This document shows, piece by piece, positions 20,432 through 30,468 of a stretch of DNA of 64,000 nt (position 1 is the stretch's first letter; each line of letters starts with the position of its first letter). The notes under the pieces are model-generated. The model saw nothing but the letters and a program-made list of their open reading frames with translations, searched no databases and was not told the DNA's origin. Origin of the DNA: Sinorhizobium shofinae (GTDB lineage: Bacteria; Pseudomonadota; Alphaproteobacteria; Rhizobiales; Rhizobiaceae); the NCBI GenBank assembly GCA_001704765.1, contig MBFK01000006.1, positions 124,001 to 188,000 on the forward strand, given 5' to 3'. A program made the position numbers and the translations under genes.

Positions 20432-21673
20432 ATGGAACATACTGTGCCGATGCCGGCCTATGATGTCGAAACGATCAGAAGGGATTTCCCGATCCTTTCG
20501 CGGACGGTCTATGGCAAGCCGCTTGTTTACCTCGACAACGGCGCATCGGCACAGAAGCCGCAGCTCGTCATCGATGCCGTTGCCCATGCCTATGCCAACG
20601 AATATGCCAACGTCCATCGCGGCTTGCATTTCCTCTCGAATGCCGCGACGGATGCCTATGAGGGCGCGCGTGAAAAGGTGCGCCGCTTCCTGAACGCACC
20701 ATCGGTCGAAAACATCGTCTTCACCAAGTCGTCGACGGAGGCGATCAATACGGTCGCCTACGGCTATGGCATGCCGCATCTCGGTGAGGGCGATGAGATC
20801 GTCATCTCCATCATGGAGCACCACTCCAACATCGTACCCTGGCATTTCATCCGTGAACGGCAGGGCGCCAAGCTCGTCTGGGCACCGGTCGATGACGACG
20901 GCGCATTCCATATCGAGGATTTCGTCAAATGCCTGACTGAGCGGACGAAACTCATCGCAATCACGCATATGTCGAATGCGCTGGGCACGGTCGTTCCTGT
21001 CAAGGAGATCTGCCGCATCGCTCGGGAACGCGACATTCCGGTGCTCGTCGATGGCAGCCAGGGCGCGGTGCACATGCCGGTCGACGTCCAGGATATCGAC
21101 TGCGACTGGTACGTGATGACAGGCCACAAGCTCTACGGCCCGTCCGGTGTCGGCGTGCTCTACGGCAAGACGGAGCGGCTCAAGGAGATGCGGCCTTTCA
21201 TGGGCGGGGGCGAGATGATCGAGGAAGTGACCGAGGACCGCGTCACCTATAACGATCCGCCACACCGATTCGAGGCCGGCACGCCGCCGATCGTCCAGGC
21301 GATCGGGCTCGGCTATGCGCTGGACTACATGGAAAAGCTCGGCCGCAATGCGATCAGGGCGCACGAGGCGGACCTGACGGCCTATGCCCGGGAGCGCCTG
21401 TCTACCGTGAATTCGCTTCGCGTCTTCGGCGATGCTCCCGGCAAGGGCAGTATATTCGCCTTCGAGATCGCCGGCATTCATGCCCATGACGTTTCGATGG
21501 TGATCGATCGTGCCGGCATCGCCGTTCGAGCGGGGACCCATTGTGCGCAGCCGCTCTTGAAACGTTTCGGCGTCACCTCCACATGCCGTGCGTCCTTCGG
21601 CCTCTACAATACCCGGGCCGAGGTCGACGCTCTGGCGGACGCGCTCGAACACGCGCGCAAGTTTTTTGCCTAA
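20432..21673 (+). CDS. sufS: Cysteine desulfurase SufS (group II)
   Basis: A 413-residue PLP-dependent cysteine desulfurase. The PLP lysine is in MTGHKLYGPSG (~residue 231) and the persulfide cysteine in RAGTHCAQPL (~residue 370), the short-loop form of group II enzymes, which need a SufE- or SufU-type partner; no such gene is visible in the window. The start is 13 bases after the sufD stop. Confidence 0.95.
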   Translation: MEHTVPMPAYDVETIRRDFPILSRTVYGKPLVYLDNGASAQKPQLVIDAVAHAYANEYANVHRGLHFLSNAATDAYEGAREKVRRFLNAPSVENIVFTKSSTEAINTVAYGYGMPHLGEGDEIVISIMEHHSNIVPWHFIRERQGAKLVWAPVDDDGAFHIEDFVKCLTERTKLIAITHMSNALGTVVPVKEICRIARERDIPVLVDGSQGAVHMPVDVQDIDCDWYVMTGHKLYGPSGVGVLYGKTERLKEMRPFMGGGEMIEEVTEDRVTYNDPPHRFEAGTPPIVQAIGLGYALDYMEKLGRNAIRAHEADLTAYARERLSTVNSLRVFGDAPGKGSIFAFEIAGIHAHDVSMVIDRAGIAVRAGTHCAQPLLKRFGVTSTCRASFGLYNTRAEVDALADALEHARKFFA

Positions 21674-21683
21674 GGAGGCAGAC

Positions 21684-22064
21684 ATGAGTCTCGATGAAAC
21701 GGGAGAGAAGGTCGATGTCCGCGAGGGCATCGTGCACTCGGCTATTCCCTCCGAGGAATTGGCTCGGCTCAGCGACGACATCATCGCCGCGCTCAAGACG
21801 GTCTATGACCCGGAGATTCCGGCCGACATCTTCGAACTCGGTCTCATCTACAAGATCGACATCGAAGACGATCGCATGGTGAGGATCGAGATGACGCTCA
21901 CTGCTCCAGGCTGCCCCGTGGCCGGCGAGATGCCGGGCTGGGTGGAAAACGCCGTCGGCGCCGTGGAGGGTGTTTCCGGCGCCGAGGTGACGATGACCTT
22001 CGATCCGCCATGGACGCCGGACCGCATGTCGGAAGAGGCGCAGGTGGCGCTCGGCTGGTACTGA
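21684..22064 (+). CDS. SufT/DUF59 (MIP18-like) Fe-S maturation protein
   Basis: A 126-residue DUF59-family protein. YDPEIPADIFELGLIY and TLTAPGCPVAGEMPG are the family signature, including the conserved Cys. SufT-like proteins assist maturation or delivery of Fe-S clusters; the position between sufS and sufA supports that. The ATG at 21684 is preceded by TAAGGAGG that overlaps the sufS stop, so the longer frame that overlaps sufS is rejected. It could equally be named sufX by rhizobial usage. Confidence 0.88.
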   Translation: MSLDETGEKVDVREGIVHSAIPSEELARLSDDIIAALKTVYDPEIPADIFELGLIYKIDIEDDRMVRIEMTLTAPGCPVAGEMPGWVENAVGAVEGVSGAEVTMTFDPPWTPDRMSEEAQVALGWY

Positions 22065-22163
22065 GACCGTGTGCCCCATATTGATCCGTTAACATACGGG
22101 CATTACATTCAGTTCTGGAAAGCGCCGGGCCTTTAACCCGGCGATATGAAGGAGATGGAGCCG

Positions 22164-22556
22164 ATGGGCTTTGCCGTAATGAGTCTGACCGATGCCGCCG
22201 CCGGCCGCGTTCGGTCGATCGTCGAGAATGCCGGAGGCGATGCCAAGGGCATTCGCCTTAGCATCAAGAAGGGCGGATGCGCCGGCATGGAATATGCCGT
22301 CGATCTCGTGGCCGAGGCGAATACCAAGGACGATCTGATCGAACATCAGGGTGCCAAGGTCTGGGTGGCACCTGAGGCGGTGCTTTATTTGCTCGGCACT
22401 CAGATGGATTTCGAAGTGACCGCTTTGCGCTCCGGCTTCACGTTCAAGAACCCGAACCAGACATCCGCCTGCGGCTGCGGCGAATCGGTCGAGTTGAAGC
22501 CCGCCGATCTGGCGGCACTTGCCGCCAGCGGTAATCCCGTCGTTCGTGCGAATTGA
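22164..22556 (+). CDS. sufA: A-type Fe-S carrier protein SufA/IscA
   Basis: A 130-residue HesB/IscA-family carrier that takes clusters from the SufBCD scaffold to apoproteins. The three cluster-ligand cysteines are present: one in KGGCAGMEY and two in SACGCGES near the C-terminus. The ATG at 22164 is favoured because AAGGAG at 22149-22154 lies 9 bases ahead; an in-frame ATG at 22146 would put that site inside the gene. Last gene of the suf operon, ending at the terminator at 22581. Confidence 0.93.
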   Translation: MGFAVMSLTDAAAGRVRSIVENAGGDAKGIRLSIKKGGCAGMEYAVDLVAEANTKDDLIEHQGAKVWVAPEAVLYLLGTQMDFEVTALRSGFTFKNPNQTSACGCGESVELKPADLAALAASGNPVVRAN

Positions 22557-22580
22557 TCGATTTTACTGTCGTTGAAAAAG

Positions 22581-22611
22581 AAAAGCCCGGTTCTTCGCCG
22601 GGCTTTTCTTT
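22581..22611. terminator. Bidirectional rho-independent terminator between sufA and gcvP
   Basis: A perfect 10-bp stem, AAAAGCCCGG (22581-22590) with CCGGGCTTTT (22598-22607), around a 7-base loop. T-rich tracts follow on both strands, so it can end both the suf transcript and the converging gcv transcript. Confidence 0.92.
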
Positions 22612-22643
22612 TCTTGTTTGAGCGGTGTGGCGCAGGAATTGCT

Positions 22644-25508
22644 CTACTCGGCCGCCTCCGCGTAGGTCTCGATCGGCGGGCAGGTGCAGACGAGATTGCG
22701 GTCACCATAGACATTGTCGACCCGGTTGACCGGCGACCAGTACTTGTCGACGCGGAAGGCGCCGGGCGGGAAGCAGGCCTGCTCGCGCGAATAGGGCCGA
22801 TCCCAGTCGCCGACGAGGTCTTCCACCGTATGCGGCGCGTTCTTCAGCGGATTGTTGACCTTGTCCATCCGGCCTTCTTCGATGGCGCGGGCTTCCTCGC
22901 GTATCGCCAGCATCGCATCGCAGAAGCGGTCGAGTTCGGCCTTGGTTTCGGATTCCGTCGGCTCGATCATCAACGTGCCGGCCACCGGCCAGCTCATCGT
23001 CGGCGCATGGAAGCCGCAGTCGATCAGCCGCTTGGCGATGTCGTCGACCGTTACGCCGGCGTCTTCGGCGAGCGGCCGCGTATCGATGATGCACTCATGC
23101 GCAACGCGTCCCCTGGCCGACTTGTAGAGCACGCCGTAGGCACCCTTCAGCCGTGCGGCGACATAGTTGGCGTTGAGGATCGCTACCTTGGTCGCCTGGG
23201 TCAGGCCTTCGCCGCCCATCATCAGGCAGTAGCTCCAGGAGATCGGCAGGATCGAGGCAGAGCCGAAGGGAGCCGCGGAGACGGCGCCGTCGTGACCGTC
23301 CGTTTCCGGGTGGCCCGGGAGGAACGGCGCAAGATGCGCCTTGACGCCGATCGGCCCCATGCCAGGCCCGCCGCCGCCGTGCGGAATGCAGAAGGTCTTG
23401 TGCAGGTTCAGGTGGCTCACATCCGAGCCGATGTCGCCCGGGCGTGCGAGCCCCACCATGGCGTTCATGTTGGCGCCGTCCAGATACACCTGACCGCCAT
23501 GCTTGTGGATGATTTCGCAAACCTCGCGCACGTTCTCCTCGAACACGCCGTGCGTCGAGGGATAAGTGATCATGCAGCAGGAGAGGGTCTCGGCGTATTG
23601 CTCGGCCTTGACGCGGAAATCGTCCATGTCGATCTCGCCTATATCGCTCACCTTGACGACGACCACCTTCATCCCGGCCATGTGCGCCGAGGCGGGATTG
23701 GTTCCATGCGCGGAGGTCGGGATCAGGCAGACGTCGCGATGGCCGTTGCCGTTGGCGATGTGATAGGCGCGGATCACCAAAAGCCCGGCATATTCGCCCT
23801 GCGCACCCGAGTTCGGCTGCATCGAAATCGCATCATAGCCAGTGATGGCACAAAGCTTTTCGGACAGATCTTCGATCAAGTGCCGGTAGCCGCGTGCCTG
23901 GTCGGCCGGCACGAACGGATGAATCTCCGAAAATTCCGGCCAGGTGATCGGCAGCATTTCAGCCGTTGCATTGAGCTTCATCGTGCAGGAGCCGAGCGGG
24001 ATCATGGCCCGATCGAGCGCCAGATCGCGGTCGGCGAGGCGGCGAATGTAGCGCGTCATCTCGCTTTCAGCGCGGTTCATGTGGAAGATCGGATGGGCGA
24101 GGTAGTCGCTCGTGCGCAGCAGCGGCTGCGGCAGCCGATAGCCGGGCTCGAATTCCTCCACCTTGAAGTCGCCGCCAAAGGCGCGCCAGACGGCCTCGAG
24201 CGTGACTGGGCGGGAGCGCTCGTCGAGGCTGATGCCGATCTTTGTCGCACCGATCTTGCGAAGGTTCACTTCCTCAGCCACCGCAGTCTTCAGGATGATG
24301 CCCTGCAGCTTGCCGACCTCGACGGTGATCGTATCGAAGAAGACATCCGGCTCGACCTTATAGCCCAGCTTCTCGAGACCCATGGCAAGGCGCACCGTCT
24401 TCTGGTGCACGCTCTGGGCGATCGCCTTGATACCCTCCGGGCCGTGGAAGACGGCATACATCGACGCCATCACGGCAAGCAGCACCTGCGCGGTGCAGAT
24501 GTTCGACGTGGCCTTCTCGCGGCGGATGTGCTGCTCGCGCGTCTGCAGCGATAGCCGGTAGGCCCGGTTGCCGCGCGCGTCGACGGACACACCGACCAGA
24601 CGGCCGGGCATGGAACGCTTATGGGCATCCTTGACGGCCATATAGGCGGCGTGCGGGCCGCCATAGCCGACCGGAACGCCGAAACGCTGCGTCGAACCGA
24701 TGGCAATGTCGGCGCCCATCTCTCCCGGTGATTTCAAGAGAGCAAGCGCCAGCGGATCGGCGGCAACGGCCGCGATCGCGCCCTTTTCGTGCAGTTTGGC
24801 GATCAGTTCCGAGAAATCGCGGACGTGTCCGTAGGTGCCCGGATACTGGAAGATCGCCCCGAAGACGCCGGCGGTGTCCAGTTCAGAAAACGGATCGCCG
24901 ATGACCAGCTGCCAGCCGAGCGGCTCGGCGCGGGTCCTGAGCAGCGCGATGGTCTGGGGATGGCAGTTCTCGTCGACGAAGAAGGCCTTCGCCTTGGACT
25001 TGGCGACGCGCTCGGCCATCGCCATCGCTTCCGCCGCGGCCGTCGCCTCGTCGAGCAGCGAGGCGTTCGCGACGTCGAGGCCGGTGAGGTCGCAGACCAT
25101 CGTCTGGTAGTTGAGCAGCGCTTCGAGCCGGCCCTGGCTGATTTCCGGCTGGTAGGGGGTATAGGCCGTGTACCAGGCCGGATTCTCCAGGATGTTGCGC
25201 TGGATCACCGGCGGCGTGATCGTGCCGTAGTAGCCTTGGCCGATCAGCGAAACGAGCTTCTCGTTGCGATTGGCCGTCTCGCGCAGCTTGTCGAGGGCCT
25301 CCCGTTCGGTCATCGGTGCGCCCCACGAAAGTGGGGACTTCTGGCGGATGGAAGCCGGAACTGTGTCGTCGATAAGCGCATCGAGGCTCGGATAGCCGAC
25401 GATCTTCAGCATCTCCGCCATTTCGGCCGGCGAGGGGCCGATATGGCGTCGATTGGCGAAATCGTAGGGCTTGTAGTCGGTAAAGGTGAAGTCCTTGGGC
25501 ATGCTCAT
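22644..25508 (-). CDS. gcvP: Glycine dehydrogenase (decarboxylating), P-protein
   Basis: A 954-residue P-protein of the glycine cleavage system, which decarboxylates glycine and passes the aminomethyl group to lipoylated GcvH. It is the full-length single-chain form. The PLP lysine is in [18 protein letters not shown] in the C-terminal half, followed by the glycine-rich loop typical of the family. Its ATG overlaps the gcvH stop by one base (TGATG), so translation is coupled. Last gene of the gcvT-gcvH-gcvP operon. Confidence 0.97.
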   Translation of the reverse strand: MSMPKDFTFTDYKPYDFANRRHIGPSPAEMAEMLKIVGYPSLDALIDDTVPASIRQKSPLSWGAPMTEREALDKLRETANRNEKLVSLIGQGYYGTITPPVIQRNILENPAWYTAYTPYQPEISQGRLEALLNYQTMVCDLTGLDVANASLLDEATAAAEAMAMAERVAKSKAKAFFVDENCHPQTIALLRTRAEPLGWQLVIGDPFSELDTAGVFGAIFQYPGTYGHVRDFSELIAKLHEKGAIAAVAADPLALALLKSPGEMGADIAIGSTQRFGVPVGYGGPHAAYMAVKDAHKRSMPGRLVGVSVDARGNRAYRLSLQTREQHIRREKATSNICTAQVLLAVMASMYAVFHGPEGIKAIAQSVHQKTVRLAMGLEKLGYKVEPDVFFDTITVEVGKLQGIILKTAVAEEVNLRKIGATKIGISLDERSRPVTLEAVWRAFGGDFKVEEFEPGYRLPQPLLRTSDYLAHPIFHMNRAESEMTRYIRRLADRDLALDRAMIPLGSCTMKLNATAEMLPITWPEFSEIHPFVPADQARGYRHLIEDLSEKLCAITGYDAISMQPNSGAQGEYAGLLVIRAYHIANGNGHRDVCLIPTSAHGTNPASAHMAGMKVVVVKVSDIGEIDMDDFRVKAEQYAETLSCCMITYPSTHGVFEENVREVCEIIHKHGGQVYLDGANMNAMVGLARPGDIGSDVSHLNLHKTFCIPHGGGGPGMGPIGVKAHLAPFLPGHPETDGHDGAVSAAPFGSASILPISWSYCLMMGGEGLTQATKVAILNANYVAARLKGAYGVLYKSARGRVAHECIIDTRPLAEDAGVTVDDIAKRLIDCGFHAPTMSWPVAGTLMIEPTESETKAELDRFCDAMLAIREEARAIEEGRMDKVNNPLKNAPHTVEDLVGDWDRPYSREQACFPPGAFRVDKYWSPVNRVDNVYGDRNLVCTCPPIETYAEAAE

Positions 25509-25870
25509 CAGCCGACGAGCTCCTTGTAGGCCGCTTCATCGAGAAGACTGTCGGCGGAGCGCGGATCGGCAAGCTTCAACTTGAAGAACCACGCGGCCCC
25601 CTGCGGATCGCTGTTGACGAGCGACGGGTCGTCGACGATCGCCTGATTGACCTCGAGGATCTCTCCATCGAGCGGACAATAGACGTCGGAGGCGGCCTTC
25701 ACCGATTCGACGGTGGCAGCCGAATCGCCCTTGGAGAAGGTCGCGCCGGTTTCCGGCAGTTCCACGAAGACGAGATCGCCAAGCTGGCCGGCTGCGTGTT
25801 CGGTGATGCCGACTGTCGCAACGCCGCCCTCGACCTTCAGCCACTCGTGTTCCTCGGTAAATTTCAGCAT
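25508..25870 (-). CDS. gcvH: Glycine cleavage system H protein
   Basis: A 120-residue carrier protein whose lipoyl-lysine moves the aminomethyl group between GcvP and GcvT. The lipoylation site is ESVKAASD (Lys at about 62). [11 protein letters not shown] is the canonical start, so ATG 25870 is used, 16 bases after the gcvT stop; GGAGAGAGAGC on the minus strand supplies the ribosome-binding site. It overlaps gcvP by one base. Confidence 0.96.
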   Translation of the reverse strand: MLKFTEEHEWLKVEGGVATVGITEHAAGQLGDLVFVELPETGATFSKGDSAATVESVKAASDVYCPLDGEILEVNQAIVDDPSLVNSDPQGAAWFFKLKLADPRSADSLLDEAAYKELVG

Positions 25871-25886
25871 GCGCTCTCTCTCCTGA

Positions 25887-27026
25887 TCAGCGTTTGTAGG
25901 TTTGTTTGACGAAGGGCAGGGCGGAAACCGTGATAGGCAGGTATTTGCCGCGCACCTCCGCAAAAAGCTTTGTGCCGTTCTCGGCATGGGCGGCATCGAC
26001 GTAACCCATGGCGACCGGGCAATCGACGCTCGGTCCGAAGCCGCCGGAAGTAACGGAGCCGACAGGCACCGTGCCGCCTGCGTCGGCGAAGAGCCTGGCG
26101 CCGCCACGGACCGGCGCGCGTCCTTCGGACTTCAGGCCGACGCGGCGTCGGCTTGTTCCGTCTGCCAGTTCTGCAAGGATCCGATCGGCGCCGGGAAAGC
26201 CGCCGGCGCGTTCGCCGCCGGCGCGGCGGCTCTTCTGGATTGCCCATTCGAGCGCCGCCTCGACTGGCGTCGTACCGGTGTCGATATCACTGCCGTAAAG
26301 GCACAGGCCGGCCTCGAGGCGGAGCGAGTCACGCGCGCCGAGACCGATGGCCAGCACGTCCGGATGCTCGAGCAGGCGCTGCGTCACGTCCACCGCCGAA
26401 GCGGTGGGAATGGATATTTCGAAACCGTCCTCTCCCGTATAGCCGGAGCGGGAAATGATGCAGGCGACGTCGTGGAGATCGGCCTCCGCCACGTCCATGA
26501 AGCGCATAGAGGCAACATCCGCCCAAAGCTCGCAAAGCACCGCCTCCGCGCGGGGGCCCTGAAGCGCGACGAGGGCGCGGTCTTTAAGCAGCGAGACGTC
26601 GCAGGTACCGCCGAGCCCTTCTTTCAGATGCGCGAAATCGGCATCCTTGCAGGCGGCGTTGACGACGAGGAAGAGATGGTCGCCGCGATTGGCAATCATC
26701 AGGTCGTCGAGAATTCCGCCTTCCGGATTGGTGAAAAGCGCGTAGCGCTGGCGACCTTCCGCAAGACCCAGCACATCGACCGGCACGAGCTTTTCGAGCG
26801 CCAGGGCCGCATCGGCGATCCGGCCGGACCTCGGGCGGATGGCCACCTGGCCCATGTGAGACACATCGAAAAGGCCGGCGGCGGCACGGGTATGCAGATG
26901 TTCCTTGAGCACGCCCTCGGAATATTGCACCGGCATCTCATAGCCGGCGAAAGGCACCATGCGCGCACCGAGCGACAGATGCAGGGCATGCAACGGCGTA
27001 TGATTCAAGCGGGAGTTACTTTCCAA
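25887..27026 (-). CDS. gcvT: Aminomethyltransferase (T-protein)
   Basis: A 379-residue tetrahydrofolate-dependent aminomethyltransferase that releases ammonia and forms methylene-THF. The N-terminal [24 protein letters not shown] and [11 protein letters not shown] blocks are family hallmarks. No ATG fits: a TTG at 27026 with GGAGG six bases ahead gives the right length and N-terminus, so a TTG start is proposed; the frame also continues upstream into the riboswitch region. First gene of the operon, about 70 bases after the riboswitch. Confidence 0.93.
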   Translation of the reverse strand: MESNSRLNHTPLHALHLSLGARMVPFAGYEMPVQYSEGVLKEHLHTRAAAGLFDVSHMGQVAIRPRSGRIADAALALEKLVPVDVLGLAEGRQRYALFTNPEGGILDDLMIANRGDHLFLVVNAACKDADFAHLKEGLGGTCDVSLLKDRALVALQGPRAEAVLCELWADVASMRFMDVAEADLHDVACIISRSGYTGEDGFEISIPTASAVDVTQRLLEHPDVLAIGLGARDSLRLEAGLCLYGSDIDTGTTPVEAALEWAIQKSRRAGGERAGGFPGADRILAELADGTSRRRVGLKSEGRAPVRGGARLFADAGGTVPVGSVTSGGFGPSVDCPVAMGYVDAAHAENGTKLFAEVRGKYLPITVSALPFVKQTYKR

Positions 27027-27096
27027 ATCCGGCCTCCAGGTCTGGCGCATGGCGCGCCGGCTCACACTACCGGCGTCAAACGCCGACAAATTCGAG

Positions 27097-27246
27097 CCCC
27101 CTCTGTCCGTTTGCCTGAGATTGTTATCCCTTCGGCGAGCGTAACCGCTTCTCTCCAGAGTCCTACCGGCACCTTGCTGGTCCTTTGGCCTGAGAGTTTC
27201 CGGGGCGGTTGCTCCTTCGGCACCGGATCGAACCGGTTTCTCCCAA
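27097..27246 (-). promoter_or_regulatory. Tandem glycine riboswitch (gcvT motif) upstream of gcvTHP
   Basis: The minus strand carries two successive glycine aptamer signatures. The first has GGGAGAAACC, then GCCGAAGGAGCAACC and AACTCTCAGGC. The second has ACTCTGGAGAG, then CGCCGAAGGGATAAC and ATCTCAGGCAAA, ending near GGACAGAGGGGG. These are the conserved core pieces of the gcvT riboswitch, which binds glycine through paired aptamers and usually turns on glycine cleavage genes. Position and orientation directly before gcvT fit. The expression platform is probably the short stretch down to the TTG start at 27026. Confidence 0.93.
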
Positions 27247-27415
27247 CAAGATCGTCTCCAGATAACGGCGAAGGCCGGATTTTGGCAAGGGCGAATGTCG
27301 CGATGGAACATATTTTTGTCGTCTTGACTTCATCATCGCTACCGGGCGCGCCTGCGGCAAATCGGTCTTTGCATTTGCCGCTGGTTGTGGCTAACGAAGA
27401 GCCGACAAAGAGGCG

Positions 27416-27808
27416 ATGATGATCGGGCAACGGGACAGATGGCGAATTGCGGTGCGGCTGCTTGCCGCCATCGCGCTCGTTTTCCTGTCTTTCGCCCACA
27501 AGCCCGCCCTCGCGACCGGGACAGACGCGGCGCTCGCGGCCGAATATCGTCTACCCGACGGTAGCTATGCGGATATCTGCTTCGGCAGTGAGGGTGTTGA
27601 CCACAAGGGCGACAAATCGCCTTCGATCGCTCCAATTTGCGAAGCCTGCAGGCTCGCGGCGTCGGTGCTTGTGCCAGAGCCGCCGCAGGCAAGCGTGCGG
27701 GCCGTCAATGGCAACTGGCTCGCGGAGCCACCTGTCAACGAAATTCAGGTCGCACTGTCGCCCTTGCGGCTGTTGCCGCCCCCGCGCGGGCCGCCAATCC
27801 TGTCGTAA
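27416..27808 (+). CDS. Small exported Cys-containing protein (DUF2946-like), copper-associated by context
   Basis: A 130-residue protein with an N-terminal hydrophobic segment (about residues 10-33) that looks like a signal peptide or membrane anchor ending near ALATG. A CFGSEG segment and a later CEACRLAA motif could bind a metal; this layout resembles DUF2946 proteins, which often sit beside copper genes. The C-terminus is proline-rich. It lies 90 bases upstream of the YcnI-PCuAC gene, which supports a copper role, but family membership is tentative. The double ATG at 27416/27419 leaves the exact start open. Confidence 0.6.
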   Translation: MMIGQRDRWRIAVRLLAAIALVFLSFAHKPALATGTDAALAAEYRLPDGSYADICFGSEGVDHKGDKSPSIAPICEACRLAASVLVPEPPQASVRAVNGNWLAEPPVNEIQVALSPLRLLPPPRGPPILS

Positions 27809-27898
27809 CGCTCTCCAAAGACTAGAAGTTTATCACGCCGCTTGGCGGCATTGACCACGAAACCCGTGTCCTAGGGCGCGTGGTTCGGAGATTACGAC

Positions 27899-28873
27899 AT
27901 GACCAAGACCAGACTTACCTTTATTGCCGCCGGCCTGACTCTCGTCGCCGCCGCGGCCCATGCACATGCAACCTTTGAGGTCGATAGCACGCCGACCGAA
28001 GAGACCTTCAAGGCGGTGCTGCAGTTGCCGCATGGCTGCGACGGCAAGCCGACGACCGAGGTGCAGGTGAAGTTGCCGGAAGGTTTCGTCTTCGCCAAGC
28101 CGCAGCCGAAGCCCGGTTGGGAGCTCGAAATTATCAAGGGCGACTACGATAAGACCTATGACAATCACGGAACGAAGGTTTCCTCCGGTCCGGTCGAAAT
28201 CCGCTGGAAGGGCGGCAATCTGCCGGACGAATATTACGACACATTCGTCATCCGCGGCAAAGTCTCGGGCTTCGACAAGGAAACGGTGCTCACCTTCCCG
28301 ACGACGCAGCTTTGCGGCTCTGAGGCAAAGGTCGTCTGGGACCAGGTGCCGGCCGCGGGAGAGGACGCCCACGCGCTCGAACATCCGGCACCGACCGTAA
28401 CCGTGACGCTTTCAAGCACAGAGCATGCCCATAGTGGGCACAGCGCTCATCAGGCCGCGACCGGTCCGGTCGAAGTCGGCGATCTCGAAATCTCGGGTGG
28501 TGCGGTCAAGGCGATGCTGCCGGGCGCCAAGGTCGGCGGCGGCGGCTTTGTCATCAAGAATACGGGCAGCACCGACGACCGGTTGATCGCTGTCGAAAGC
28601 CCAGTGGCGGGCCGCGTCGAACTGCATGAAATGGCGATGGAAAACGACGTCATGAAGATGCGAAAGCTCGGCGAAGGCGTTGTCATTCCGCCGGGAGAGA
28701 CCGTGGAATTGAAGAGCGGCGATTTGCACCTGATGTTCTTGGAAGTGCAGAAGCCCTTCGCTGAGGGTGACACCGTGCCCGTCACGCTCACCTTCGAGAA
28801 GGCCGGAAAGGTAGACTATGTCCTGCCGGTGGGGGCTGCCGGCGGTGGAACGGCCGGCCACAAGCACAAGTAA
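27899..28873 (+). CDS. YcnI (DUF1775)-PCu(A)C copper-binding fusion protein, secreted
   Basis: A 324-residue periplasmic protein. A signal peptide (1-22) ends in AHA so the mature chain would begin with His23, as in YcnI proteins, where the N-terminal histidine binds Cu(II). Residues ~23-165 are the YcnI domain. After a His-rich linker (EHAHSGHSAH, ~178-187) comes a PCu(A)C domain (~195-315) with its methionine/histidine copper site: HEM at 243, VMKMR and HLM at 277. PCu(A)C proteins load copper into cytochrome oxidase. The tail (GHKHK) is also His-containing. Probably a periplasmic copper chaperone. Confidence 0.9.
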   Translation: MTKTRLTFIAAGLTLVAAAAHAHATFEVDSTPTEETFKAVLQLPHGCDGKPTTEVQVKLPEGFVFAKPQPKPGWELEIIKGDYDKTYDNHGTKVSSGPVEIRWKGGNLPDEYYDTFVIRGKVSGFDKETVLTFPTTQLCGSEAKVVWDQVPAAGEDAHALEHPAPTVTVTLSSTEHAHSGHSAHQAATGPVEVGDLEISGGAVKAMLPGAKVGGGGFVIKNTGSTDDRLIAVESPVAGRVELHEMAMENDVMKMRKLGEGVVIPPGETVELKSGDLHLMFLEVQKPFAEGDTVPVTLTFEKAGKVDYVLPVGAAGGGTAGHKHK

Positions 28874-28925
28874 GTTCTCCGGTTTGCGAGTTCCGGTGCA
28901 GGTTGGTTAGGACCCGCTCCAACCA

Positions 28926-29301
28926 TCAGGCACCTTGGATGAGCTGGTCGAGCATGGCGGCGATTTCGTCGCCCTTCTCCTCTTCATCGGTGGCCGCTTC
29001 GTCCTGCTGGTCTTCGCGGCGATCCCCGCTTTCCTCGTCCTGCATGAATTCGAGGTAGCGGCGCAATGTTGCCGCTTCGCTCTCCTGAGGCGGACGCATT
29101 CCGGCACTGATCAGCATCAGCGCGAGCGGCAGCCCACCCTTTGAGGATCGCCGGCGCAACGACTGCTTGATCCTGCTGCCGCGCGGAGAGCAACGTTATT
29201 GCTTCATCGGTTGGGCCGCCGCCGCCCATACGCGCAAACGGCTTCACGGCCTCCGCCGCGTAAGCAGCCGTCGTCGCGGAAATGGTAACGACCTGTGTCA
29301 C
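28926..29301 (-). pseudogene. Possible frameshifted gene for a small acidic protein
   Basis: Two minus-strand frames with coding-like codon use abut near 29140. The upstream frame starts at a GTG (29301) and reads sensibly to about QAVVAPAILKG. The downstream frame, shifted by one base, reads GLPLALMLISAGMRPP and then an acidic C-terminus (ESGDRREDQQDEAATDEEE) to a stop at 28926. The junction lies in AAAGGGTGGG, where one extra base would cause the shift. It may be a real frameshift, a sequencing error or two unrelated short frames. No family recognised and the start has no good ribosome-binding site. Confidence 0.4.
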
Positions 29302-29529
29302 CCTGTTCGCCCTGAAGCACGATCCTCCTTTACCCTCTGCCAGACTTCTTTTGCGACCCGATGAAACCGGGTGGTTGGATTTTAATTGAATCCGAGCGCT
29401 TTCCGGGATCGACGAATCCTATCGGGCGTTATTTTTGGTCGTTGTCGGCTGACGGTTCGCAGGGTCGTCCTTGGGCATGAAGCCGCTCGGCCCAGGTGCG
29501 GCGGACACCGACAGACTGGAGGATCAGAG

Positions 29530-30468
29530 ATGCTGAAAATAACGCTGTTCACGATCTTTGCGACGGTTTTGAGCCTCGTGTATGTCCCGGCGACGAATGG
29601 CGCGGAACCGGCAGCGGGACAACAATCGATGCCGACGCCGAAGAAGACGGGCCATCTCACCGTCAATGGCATCAATTACTACTATCAGATCTATGGCGAG
29701 GGTGAGCCCGTGCTGCTGCTCCACGGCGGTCTCGGCATCATCGAGATGTTGGGGCCGAATCTTGCGAGATTGGCCGAGGGGCGTGAGGTGATCGGCGTCG
29801 ATCTCCAAGGACATGGACGCACGCCTCTTGGCAATCGGCCGATCGACCTCGCAGCAATAGGCGCCGATATGGGCGTGCTCGTCAGGCAACTCGGCTACCG
29901 CCAGGTAGACGTGCTCGGCTATTCGATGGGCGGCGGCGTCGGCCTGCAAATGGCGGCACAGGCACCGGAGACGGTGCGTCGCCTGGCGCTCGTCTCCGCC
30001 CCATTTGCGAAGGACGGCTTCTATCCCGAGATGATCGAGGCTCAGGCCCAGGTCGGGTCCGGCATGGCGGAGATGATGAAGGAAACGCCGATGTACAAGT
30101 CCTATGCCGCCGTCGCCCCGGATGTCTCGGAATTCCCGAAACTGCTGGACGCGATGGGCGATCTGATGCGGCGCGACTACGACGCGTCCGATGCCGTCGC
30201 CAAGCTCACCATGCCGGTCATGCTGATCTATGGTGACGGCGACATGATCCGCCTCGAGCATATCGTCGATTTTTATCACAGGCTCGGCGGCGGGCTGAAA
30301 GACGCCGGCTGGATGCGGGAGCACATGTCGAAGAACCGCCTGGCGATCCTGCCCGATCTCACGCACTACGACATCTTCGTCTCGCCGAAACTCATCGAAA
30401 CGGTCTTGCCTTTCCTCAACGGCGAAAGTGGTTCAAAGAGCTGGGCAGAGGAGGTGGAAGGGAAGTAG
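29530..30468 (+). CDS. Secreted alpha/beta hydrolase
   Basis: A 312-residue alpha/beta-fold hydrolase with a signal peptide (about residues 1-24, ending ATNGAEP), so it should be periplasmic. VLLLHGG gives the oxyanion hole, LGYSMGGG the nucleophile Ser, GDGDMI the acid and LTHYDIF the His. The substrate is unknown; similarity is to general esterase/haloperoxidase-like enzymes. The ATG at 29530 has GGAGG nine bases ahead and places the signal peptide at the N-terminus, so a longer in-frame start at 29386 is rejected. Confidence 0.82.
   Translation: MLKITLFTIFATVLSLVYVPATNGAEPAAGQQSMPTPKKTGHLTVNGINYYYQIYGEGEPVLLLHGGLGIIEMLGPNLARLAEGREVIGVDLQGHGRTPLGNRPIDLAAIGADMGVLVRQLGYRQVDVLGYSMGGGVGLQMAAQAPETVRRLALVSAPFAKDGFYPEMIEAQAQVGSGMAEMMKETPMYKSYAAVAPDVSEFPKLLDAMGDLMRRDYDASDAVAKLTMPVMLIYGDGDMIRLEHIVDFYHRLGGGLKDAGWMREHMSKNRLAILPDLTHYDIFVSPKLIETVLPFLNGESGSKSWAEEVEGK

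Noticed and set aside
22572..24554. 660-residue open frame on the plus strand opposite gcvP
   Set aside because: Antisense shadow of gcvP with no family features; it begins inside the suf terminator.
25902..27419. 505-residue open frame opposite gcvT and the riboswitch
   Set aside because: It crosses the structured riboswitch and the gcvT gene in antisense, so it is not credible as a gene.
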